Assembly (NCBI GenBank): GCA_900754715.1
Contig: CAAEDX010000234.1
Span: forward strand, 1-8,708
Length of the DNA stretch: 8,708 nucleotides
Reading direction: 5' to 3'
Source of the DNA: Erysipelotrichaceae bacterium
GTDB lineage: Bacteria > Bacillota_I > Bacilli_A > Erysipelotrichales > Erysipelotrichaceae
The notes under the pieces are model-generated. The model worked only from the letters and a program-made list of their open reading frames with translations. It was not told the origin of the DNA and searched no databases. The position numbers and the translations under genes are program-made. Below, one piece after another: positions 1 through 5,081 of the stretch (positions are counted from its first letter, which is position 1; every line of letters begins with the position of its first letter).

Positions 1-1
1 A

Positions 2-719
2 AGCGGCAAGGTTGTCTTCCAGGGCGAGAGGAGCCGCCTTGTACGCGGCTCCTTATCTCCAGCAGCAGAAAAGCGCCGGCAGTTTTCCGCAGGCCGGAAG
101 CGATGAAGTCGGCACCGGCGACTACTTTGGCCCGGTCGTCGTCTGCGCGGCGCTGGTCACTGCCGCAGACCTGCCGCTATTGCAAAGGCTCGGCGTGACC
201 GACAGCAAGCTGCTCAGCGATGAAGCGATCCGCGCATGCGCGCCCAAGCTGAGCGCGGCGCTGAAGTACAGCGTGCTCATCCTTGACAATGACACTTACA
301 ACCGTGTCCACGAGGATAACAATATGGTCGCGATCAAATGCAAGCTGCACAACCAGGCCTATGTGCACTTGCAGCGCAAAGCTCACAAGCTTCCGGACGC
401 GGTCATCATCGATCAGTTCGTGCAGGAAAAAAGCTATTACCGCTATCTGCGTGATCAGCCTCAGGTCATCCGGGGCATTCATTTTGAGACGAAGGCCGAA
501 AGCCGCTATCCTGCGGTCGCCGCTGCCAGCGTCATCGCGCGTTATGCGTTCCTGCAGGCATGTGATCGGATGAGCGAGCGTTATGGCTTTGCCTTCCCCA
601 AGGGCGCCGGTCCCGCGGTCGACCGCGCGATCGTCCGTTTCGTGCAAGAGCATGGCCAGGAAGAGCTCATCCACGTTGCCAAGCTGCACTTTGCCAATAC
701 CGCTAAGGCGCTAAAATAA
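2..719 (+). CDS. rnhC: Ribonuclease HIII, 5' end outside the window, apparent frameshift near its visible start
   Basis: Type 2 RNase H that cuts the RNA strand of RNA/DNA hybrids in the cytoplasm. Numbering from the TTG at 12, the catalytic domain has GSDEVGTGDYFGP with Asp31 and Glu32, the TDSK motif at 63-66, IIDQF with Asp134, and KAES with Glu163 followed by AAASVIARY. This gives the DEDE active site typical of HIII. The C-terminal KLHFANT motif is intact. The family is about 300 residues and starts with a TBP-like substrate-binding domain that ends in SGKV-FQG. That motif is present here (SGKVVFQGE) but in the frame of positions 2-28, whereas the catalytic domain is read in the frame of position 12. 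The TTG at 12 lies inside the motif, has no ribosome binding site and is unlikely to be a real start. The gene therefore enters from the left and carries a one-base shift, real or a sequence error. The stop is inside a terminator stem. Confidence 0.93.
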   Translation, partial: AARLSSRARGAALYAAPYLQQQKSAGSFPQAGSDEVGTGDYFGPVVVCAALVTAADLPLLQRLGVTDSKLLSDEAIRACAPKLSAALKYSVLILDNDTYNRVHEDNNMVAIKCKLHNQAYVHLQRKAHKLPDAVIIDQFVQEKSYYRYLRDQPQVIRGIHFETKAESRYPAVAAASVIARYAFLQACDRMSERYGFAFPKGAGPAVDRAIVRFVQEHGQEELIHVAKLHFANTAKALK

Positions 720-758
720 ATGTACTCTGCGCACATCACAGAGTACATTTATTTTTTT
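713..758. terminator. Bidirectional terminator shared by convergent rnhC and comEB
   Basis: A perfect 17-bp inverted repeat pairs positions 713-729 with 739-755 around a 9-base loop. The plus strand then has a T-run through 758. The AT-rich base of the stem gives a matching T-rich tract on the minus strand, so it should stop transcription from both sides. The left arm contains the rnhC stop codon (717-719). The right arm encodes the last residues of comEB, whose stop codon (736-738 on the minus strand) lies in the loop. Confidence 0.9.
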
Positions 759-1224
759 CGACGCTGAGCGTGATCTGGTAAGGCAGCTGCACCAGCTCGA
801 CCCCGGCCGCCTGCAGCATTCGCTTGCTGGCGATGACCCCATCGGTATCGGCGTATTTGTCGCTCTCATAGACGATGCGGCGGATCCCGCTCTGGATGAT
901 GGCCTTTGCGCATTCATTGCAGGGAAACAGCGAGACATAGATGCTGCAGCCATGCAGATCCTGCGTGCTGTTGAGAATGGCATTGAGCTCCGCATGAACG
1001 ACAAAAGGATACTTCGTATCCAGAAACATCCCTTCACGCGCCCAAGGAAACTCATCATCATCGCAGCCGATCGGAAAGCCGTTGTATCCGATGCCGACGA
1101 CCTTGCGTTCCGGCGAAACGATGCAGGCGCCGACCTGGGTGGAAGGGTCCTTGGAGCGCAGCGCGCTCAGATGCGCCAGCCCCATGAAATAATCATCCCA
1201 GCTGAGAACATTCAGTCTTTTCAT
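736..1224 (-). CDS. comEB: dCMP deaminase (ComEB family)
   Basis: Zinc-dependent deaminase that converts dCMP to dUMP, feeding thymidylate synthesis in the cytoplasm. The 162-residue product has the full cytidine/deoxycytidylate deaminase signature: HAELNAI with zinc ligand His77 and catalytic Glu79, and PCNEC with zinc ligands Cys102 and Cys105. The N-terminal part carries SKDPSTQVGACIV and the GYNGFP substrate loop, both typical of dCMP deaminases. The length is normal for the family. The ATG at 1224 is preceded by AGAGAGGA at a 6-base spacing. The gene follows the lspA-rluD-rhomboid operon on the same strand but has its own promoter. The comE name comes from the Bacillus competence operon. 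Neither comEA nor comEC is nearby, so a competence role is not implied. Its last codons form one arm of the terminator shared with rnhC. Confidence 0.95.
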   Translation of the reverse strand: MKRLNVLSWDDYFMGLAHLSALRSKDPSTQVGACIVSPERKVVGIGYNGFPIGCDDDEFPWAREGMFLDTKYPFVVHAELNAILNSTQDLHGCSIYVSLFPCNECAKAIIQSGIRRIVYESDKYADTDGVIASKRMLQAAGVELVQLPYQITLSVEKNKCTL

Positions 1225-1250
1225 AGCGCTTCCTCTCTTTCTTCTCTCTA

Positions 1251-1279
1251 ATTATACCAGCTGTCGCGGCAAATCAAAA
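1251..1279 (-). promoter_or_regulatory. Extended -10 promoter of comEB
   Basis: On the minus strand a perfect TATAAT (1251-1256) is preceded by TGG (1257-1259), giving an extended -10 element of the sigma-A type. The -35 region is weak: TTTTGA at 17 bases, or TTGATT at 15 bases. Weak -35 boxes are common with extended -10 promoters. The site lies in the 49-base gap between the rhomboid-like gene and comEB, with the upstream hexamer overlapping the stop codon of the rhomboid-like gene. No terminator separates the two genes, so comEB may also receive read-through. Confidence 0.65.
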
Positions 1280-2338
1280 CCATGCGATCGCGCCGATGCC
1301 GCCCAGCAGCAGCAACGATGCCATGAGCACATGGACGAAGCGCGGATCACGGCGCTCATGCAGATGAGAGATCCATACACACAGTGCACCGGCTATTGCC
1401 GCGCCGGCTGCCGCAGCCAGTTCGGCCCCGGGGACAAGCAGCGCGATGACGCACCAGATGCTCAGCCGCAGCAAGTAAGTGCGCATGAACGAAAAGCGCC
1501 AGAATCGCGTCAGACACAGCTCACAGCACACAGCAGACCAAAGCGCGGCGATCAGCGCGCTTGGCATGGCCGCCGCCTCTTGCGCCCCGCTCAGCAGCAG
1601 GCACAGACCGCCGGCCAGGACGCCGAAACAGCCGGCTGCCGCAAAGCGCCGCGGCAGCAGATCATCCGCGCCCATCAAGAGCGTGAAGAGCGCCGGCAGC
1701 TGAAACAGCGCCCAAGGTGTCCCGATGATGAGCGAACAGCTGAGCAGCTGCCACAGCGCATGCTGCGAAAGCACGGCTTCGCGATGAAAGCCCGCGTCGA
1801 TGCCGGCATATGAGCACAGCAGCGAAAGCGCGATGAGCAAAGCGAACACGAACATGCCTTTATGCGGCAGCATGGCGACAAGCGTGCGCCAGAGCGACGT
1901 ACGGTGCCGTGTCTCCTCCAGCTGCCGGCTCAGCCGGTTCAGCTCGGCCCTGGCATCCTCTACCTTGTGCAGATGACCGCGCGCGTCCGGAAAAGCACGG
2001 GCAAACGCGGCATCGTCATTGCGCAGCAAAGCAACCTGGCGTATCTCTTCATCTTCAAAGCTTTCGGCTCCGCCATCCACATTGATGACGACGATCTTGC
2101 TTTCCCGATGGATGAGATCACAGATCGCCCGATTGACCTGCCGCAGATAGTTTTGTTTGCGGCGCAGCTCTTCGCGGCTTTCCCGGCAAAGGCGCAAGAT
2201 CGGATAATTGCGGTTCCTGGGCTGGATGAGCCACAGATCATCACGGTCCTGCTGGACCGAAACGATCGTATAGCCTTTCTCGCTTACAAAATAAGCAAGC
2301 AGCTGCGCCAGGGCGATATCCAGGTCAAGATAGTTCAT
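1274..2338 (-). CDS. GluP/YqgP-like rhomboid-family membrane protein, probably catalytically inactive
   Basis: The 354-residue protein has a soluble N-terminal region of about 155 residues, with motifs resembling the N-terminal domain of Bacillus YqgP/GluP (DDLWLIQP, then ILRLCRES). A six- or seven-helix rhomboid-like membrane domain follows from about residue 160. The order of rhomboid landmarks is kept: WQLLS at 196-200 for the WRLLT motif, a second helix at about 201-222, and a GxxIAG helix at 312-317. The catalytic residues are not. The first oxyanion-site His aligns with Trp209 and the Asn with Gln213. The GxSG nucleophile motif is MPSA (Ser260 perhaps kept, both glycines lost), and the catalytic His aligns with Ala310. 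There is no C-terminal TPR region. It is the third gene of the lspA operon, its ATG overlapping the rluD stop (ATGA), with AAAGGGA upstream. The family call rests on motif alignment by eye. It could also be a divergent unrelated helix bundle. Confidence 0.72.
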   Translation of the reverse strand: MNYLDLDIALAQLLAYFVSEKGYTIVSVQQDRDDLWLIQPRNRNYPILRLCRESREELRRKQNYLRQVNRAICDLIHRESKIVVINVDGGAESFEDEEIRQVALLRNDDAAFARAFPDARGHLHKVEDARAELNRLSRQLEETRHRTSLWRTLVAMLPHKGMFVFALLIALSLLCSYAGIDAGFHREAVLSQHALWQLLSCSLIIGTPWALFQLPALFTLLMGADDLLPRRFAAAGCFGVLAGGLCLLLSGAQEAAAMPSALIAALWSAVCCELCLTRFWRFSFMRTYLLRLSIWCVIALLVPGAELAAAAGAAIAGALCVWISHLHERRDPRFVHVLMASLLLLGGIGAIAWF

Positions 2339-3252
2339 TGACCGTCCCTTTCTTCGCGCAGCCTCTGCAGCACCTGAGCAAAATCATCTGGCAGCGGTGC
2401 TTCCACGACGATCTTTTCTTTCGTGCGCGGATGAATGAATTCCAGCTGATGCGCATGAAGCAGCTGACCGCCGGTCTTCAATGTCTTGCGATAACCATAT
2501 TTTTCATCCCCGGCGACCGGATGACCGATATAGCGCATATGCACGCGGATCTGATGGGTGCGGCCGGTCTCCAGCTTGCATTCCACCAGCGTATAGCCAT
2601 CAAAGCGTTCGATCACCCGGAAATGGGTCCGAGCATCCCGGCTGTTCTTTTCTGTGACCGCCATTTTCTGCCGGTCGTTCTCATCCCTGCCGATCGGTGC
2701 GTCGATCGTGCCATACTCATGTGCGAAGTCCCCATGCACCAGCGCGTAATACAGCCGGGACACGCTCTTGCGCTGCAGCTGCGCCGACAGATCAAGATGC
2801 GCGGCGTCATTCTTGGCCACGATGATGAGCCCTGTCGTGTCTTTGTCGATCCGGTGCACGATTCCCGGACGCATCACGCCGTTGATGCCGGAAAGGTCAT
2901 GGCAATGATAAAGCAGGGCATTGACAAGCGTGTCTCTCTGATTGCCCGCAGCCGGGTGCACGACCATGCCGCGGGGCTTATTGATGACGATGACATCTTC
3001 ATCTTCATAGCGGATATCCAGCGGGATGTCCTGCGCCTCCACATCCAGCGCCTCCGGATCATCATAGCTGAGCACGATCTGATCCCCCGCAGCCGCTTTG
3101 TAGCTGCTCTTGCAAGACGAACCATTGACCGTCACCCTGCCCTGGGCGATCAGCTCCTGCACCCGGGAACGGCTTATGCTGCCGCGCTCGCTCACGAGAC
3201 GATCGAGCCTGACGCCAGCCTGCGCTTCTTCTACAACGAATTCAATGATCAT
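2335..3252 (-). CDS. rluD: RluD-family 23S rRNA pseudouridine synthase (YlyB-like)
   Basis: Isomerises uridine to pseudouridine in ribosomal RNA. For RluD the targets are U1911, U1915 and U1917 of 23S rRNA helix 69; the exact target here is inferred. Numbering from the ATG at 3252 (305 residues, normal for the family), an S4 RNA-binding domain spans about 12-60. The catalytic domain follows, with HRIDKDTTGL at 133-142 carrying catalytic Asp136, NKPRGMVVHP at 91-100, and ETGRTHQIRVHM at 228-239. An in-frame start at 3315 would add 21 residues from within lspA that match nothing in the family. The ATG at 3252 has AAAGGAGGG five bases upstream and starts the protein at the usual place, so it is preferred. 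It overlaps the lspA stop by four bases (ATGA), and its own stop overlaps the next start in the same way. Bacillus subtilis also places ylyB directly after lspA. Confidence 0.95.
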   Translation of the reverse strand: MIIEFVVEEAQAGVRLDRLVSERGSISRSRVQELIAQGRVTVNGSSCKSSYKAAAGDQIVLSYDDPEALDVEAQDIPLDIRYEDEDVIVINKPRGMVVHPAAGNQRDTLVNALLYHCHDLSGINGVMRPGIVHRIDKDTTGLIIVAKNDAAHLDLSAQLQRKSVSRLYYALVHGDFAHEYGTIDAPIGRDENDRQKMAVTEKNSRDARTHFRVIERFDGYTLVECKLETGRTHQIRVHMRYIGHPVAGDEKYGYRKTLKTGGQLLHAHQLEFIHPRTKEKIVVEAPLPDDFAQVLQRLREERDGQ

Positions 3253-3725
3253 GATGTCCCTCCTTTGCGCTCCTGCACGATAAAGACGAGCAAGATGATG
3301 AACACGCCGATGCACAGCGCGCTGTCTGCGACATTGAACACCGGGAAATCATAGCCAAAGAAATTGAAATGCAGAAAATCACGGACATAGTGGAAACAGA
3401 TCCGATCGATCAGATTGCCAATCGCGCCAGAGATCATGAGCGCCAGCCCGCACCTGGTCCATTTGTCCTGAGGTGAGGTATGCCGGTAGAACAGCGCCAG
3501 CGCCACGAGCGCCACTGCAGTGATCACATAAAAAAATGTCATGCCGCTGCCTTCGAACATGCTCCAGGCAGCACCAGTATTGCGCACATAGGTTAGGTCG
3601 AAGAAGCCTTCGATGAGCGGGATCGAGCCGCCCAGAGGAATGAACGCTTCGATGAGATATTTGGTGAGCTGATCCAGCACGAGCGCTGCAGCACCGATCA
3701 GCACATAAGGCAGATGTCTTTTCAT
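3249..3725 (-). CDS. lspA: Lipoprotein signal peptidase (signal peptidase II)
   Basis: Membrane aspartyl protease that removes the signal peptide from prolipoproteins after diacylglyceryl transfer. The product is 158 residues with four predicted membrane helices. Family motifs are all present: VLDQLTKYL near the N-terminus, VRNTGAAWSMF, SGAIGNLIDR with the first catalytic Asp, and FNVADSALCIG with the second. I chose the ATG at 3725 because GGAGGGG lies at a suitable distance. A GTG two codons upstream (3731) is in frame but falls directly at the ribosome binding site. The gene starts the operon lspA-rluD-rhomboid. Its last codons encode the rluD ribosome binding site, so translation of the two is probably coupled. 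The nearest upstream gene ends in a terminator, so lspA needs its own promoter. Confidence 0.96.
   Translation of the reverse strand: MKRHLPYVLIGAAALVLDQLTKYLIEAFIPLGGSIPLIEGFFDLTYVRNTGAAWSMFEGSGMTFFYVITAVALVALALFYRHTSPQDKWTRCGLALMISGAIGNLIDRICFHYVRDFLHFNFFGYDFPVFNVADSALCIGVFIILLVFIVQERKGGTS
3258..3266 (-). promoter_or_regulatory. Ribosome binding site of rluD inside the lspA coding end
   Basis: On the minus strand this reads AAAGGAGGG, a near-perfect match to the anti-Shine-Dalgarno of 16S rRNA, five bases before the ATG at 3252. It encodes the lspA C-terminal residues Lys-Gly-Gly. It decides the rluD start in favour of 3252 over the in-frame start at 3315. Confidence 0.8.
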
Positions 3726-3749
3726 TTGCACCCCTCCACAGTGCTTTAA

Positions 3750-3758
3750 ATGTTACCA
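3750..3758 (-). promoter_or_regulatory. Candidate extended -10 element for the lspA operon
   Basis: On the minus strand TGG is followed by TAACAT (3750-3755), about 25 bases before the lspA start and downstream of the terminator of the preceding gene. The TGN extension matches the form seen before comEB. No good -35 hexamer stands at 16-18 bases; the region is a pyrimidine-rich T tract. The call rests mainly on the need for a promoter between the terminator and lspA. Confidence 0.35.
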
Positions 3759-3769
3759 CAGCATGCGCG

Positions 3770-3809
3770 AAAAGAAAAGAGAATCACCCGGTTTGATACC
3801 AGGCAATTC
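3770..3809 (-). terminator. Rho-independent terminator after the peptidoglycan-binding gene
   Basis: On the minus strand an 11-bp stem pairs 3799-3809 with 3781-3791 (eight Watson-Crick pairs and three G-U pairs) around a 7-base loop. A T-rich tract with two interrupting C residues (3770-3780) follows. It begins nine bases after the stop codon at 3819 and separates that gene from the lspA operon. Confidence 0.7.
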
Positions 3810-3818
3810 CCTTGTGTG

Positions 3819-4349
3819 TCACTGTGAAGCGCTTGCTTCCCGGACCAGACGGTTGCGCTCATTGACGATGGTATCCCAGGTCAGCTTGCCGATGACGCCG
3901 TCGATGGCCAGATCAAACAGATACTGGAACTGCTCCACAGCATGCACCGTACGTGTGCCATAGTTGCCATCGATGGGGATCGGGCGCAGACATGGATTGT
4001 TCTGCGCGATCTCACTGAGATACTTCTGCATCATATAGACGCCCAGGCTGATCTCTCCGCTGCGCAGCGCATAGCTTCTGACTGCCACCGGGATATTGGT
4101 CACGATATCCATCTTCACGATCTCATTCATGATCGCATCCCAGGTCAGCTCGCCGATGATGCCATCCGGCGCAAGGCCGCAGTAGACCTGAGCCTCTCGT
4201 ACCGCCCGGCTCATGTTCGCGCCATATACGCCATCCTCAACCAAAGCAGTCTGGATCATGCCGCGCTGCTGCATGAGATTCAGGTATCCCTGCATCTTGT
4301 TGACGCTGATGCCGATCCGGCCCGGCTGCAATACCAAACTGGTGCTCAT
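3819..4349 (-). CDS. Small protein with two tandem peptidoglycan-binding (PG_binding_1) domains, no signal peptide
   Basis: The 176-residue protein consists almost entirely of two copies of the PG_binding_1 helical repeat, at about residues 14-73 and 100-163. Each copy shows the family pattern: DGVYG then a helix with AV and Q, ending GLAPDGIIGELTWDAI in copy one. Copy two has DGNYG then AVEQFQ, ending DLAIDGVIGKLTWDTIV. There is no signal peptide, membrane helix, lipobox or catalytic domain, so by sequence alone it is cytoplasmic or exported by a non-classical route. The ATG at 4349 is chosen because GGAGGGG stands seven bases upstream including spacer; an in-frame start at 4397 would add 16 arginine-rich residues from the terminator region of the neighbour. 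It has its own terminator downstream. A TAGAAT at 4369-4374 could be its -10 but has no matching -35. A spore-wall, envelope or phage-derived role is possible; none is shown. Confidence 0.82.
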   Translation of the reverse strand: MSTSLVLQPGRIGISVNKMQGYLNLMQQRGMIQTALVEDGVYGANMSRAVREAQVYCGLAPDGIIGELTWDAIMNEIVKMDIVTNIPVAVRSYALRSGEISLGVYMMQKYLSEIAQNNPCLRPIPIDGNYGTRTVHAVEQFQYLFDLAIDGVIGKLTWDTIVNERNRLVREASASQ

Positions 4350-4381
4350 CTCACCCCTCCTTCGCCTTATTCTACGCGCAT

Positions 4382-4420
4382 AAAAAAAGAAGGGCACTGA
4401 ATCTGCCCAGCTCAGTGTCC
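4382..4420 (-). terminator. Rho-independent terminator overlapping the end of the two-helix membrane protein gene
   Basis: On the minus strand GGACACTGA pairs with TCAGTGCC (4412-4420 with 4393-4400, one bulged A) around an 11-base loop. It is followed by TTCT and a run of seven T (4382-4388). The stop codon of the upstream gene (4412-4414) is inside the stem. Confidence 0.85.
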
Positions 4421-5011
4421 TGATACGATCGGATAATCAAATTCCAGCAATACATTCTCCACATTCCGGCCCGCCGCCTCCAGCTGGCTCAGCATGAACA
4501 GCTTAGGCATGCGGATGAAAGAATAAAGAAAGATGAGCAGCGAGATGACGACCGCTTCCAGCAGCGCCACGCTGTTCGTCTGAATGAGCACAAAATGCAG
4601 CAGGAGAAACAAGATGACAAACAGCACCAGCGTCAGCAGCAGCAGCCGCTGCTGCAGCAGGCGGAACGTCTGCCGGTAAAACTGCGATTTATCATAAATA
4701 TAAGCGACATACGATTCAGGGATGCGATCACCTGTCACCAGCTCATAATGATGGCGCCTGCGTTTCAGCACATGCTGGAGCTGCAGCATGCGGATGGCAC
4801 AGTAATGCTGTCCATCGCGGTTGCGCTCCCGCTCATAGCGGCGGAAGAACAGCTGCATGACCCGCAGATACTCTTCCACGCTGATCTGCTGGCCGGTCAT
4901 CGCGCTCACTGTTTGTGACAGCCGTGCATTGATGGCGTCGGTGAAGGCACCGTTGTTCTCATTCAAGTCATTTTCAAGCTGTGTCAGCTGTGAAAGATAC
5001 TCTCCTGCCAT
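4412..5011 (-). CDS. Unrecognised membrane protein with two C-terminal transmembrane helices
   Basis: I do not recognise this family. The 199-residue protein has a polar, largely helical N-terminal region of about 120 residues. It contains a very basic patch (RRYERERNRDG near 57-67 and KRRRHHYE at 83-90) and no cysteine cluster or enzyme motif. Two strongly hydrophobic helices follow at about 123-143 and 148-166, and then a 33-residue tail ending EFDYPIVSGH. The short turn between the helices suggests a hairpin with both ends on the same side, probably cytoplasmic because of the basic N-terminal region. The ATG at 5011 has GAGGTG eight bases upstream. A TTG at 5044 would add 11 residues and lacks a ribosome binding site. 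The gene follows the Bce-type permease on the same strand after 70 bases, with its own promoter and no terminator between them. It might be an accessory of the transporter or an independent gene. Confidence 0.75.
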   Translation of the reverse strand: MAGEYLSQLTQLENDLNENNGAFTDAINARLSQTVSAMTGQQISVEEYLRVMQLFFRRYERERNRDGQHYCAIRMLQLQHVLKRRRHHYELVTGDRIPESYVAYIYDKSQFYRQTFRLLQQRLLLLTLVLFVILFLLLHFVLIQTNSVALLEAVVISLLIFLYSFIRMPKLFMLSQLEAAGRNVENVLLEFDYPIVSGH

Positions 5012-5049
5012 TCCCCAAACACCTCGCTCGCATGCAAATCTCAATTATG

Positions 5050-5078
5050 ATTTTAACGAAATTTCCCGCAAAATGCAA
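5050..5078 (-). promoter_or_regulatory. Sigma-A type promoter of the two-helix membrane protein gene
   Basis: On the minus strand TTGCAT (5073-5078) and TAAAAT (5050-5055) are separated by exactly 17 bases, in an AT-rich gap between two genes. An alternative pairing is TTGCGG with CATAAT at 16 bases. An 8-base palindrome GAAATTTC (5058-5065) lies in the spacer and could be an operator half, or chance. The -35 starts four bases after the permease stop codon. Confidence 0.6.
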
Positions 5079-5081
5079 TAC

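Noticed and set aside
177..689. A 170-codon minus-strand frame opposite rnhC
   Set aside because: The plus strand encodes the full RNase HIII catalytic domain here; the reverse frame has no family motif or translation signal.
736..1224. comEB as evidence of a competence locus
   Set aside because: Only the deaminase is present. ComEB-type dCMP deaminases are nucleotide-metabolism enzymes and no comEA or comEC is in the window.
3253..3315. Longer rluD reading starting at 3315
   Set aside because: The extra 21 residues come from the lspA coding region and match nothing in the family. The strong ribosome binding site points to 3252.
2338..3354. A 338-codon plus-strand open frame antisense to rluD
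   Set aside because: It mirrors rluD codon by codon, has no ribosome binding site and no recognisable domain. Long antisense frames are expected in GC-rich genes of this composition.
4369..4374. TAGAAT as the -10 box of the peptidoglycan-binding gene
   Set aside because: It is a five-of-six match, but the hexamer at 17 bases upstream (GTGCCC) is not a -35 and lies in the terminator stem. It is mentioned but not called.
5058..5065. GAAATTTC palindrome in the promoter spacer as an operator
   Set aside because: Eight bases of perfect palindrome in an AT-rich gap can easily occur by chance, and no second copy is seen.
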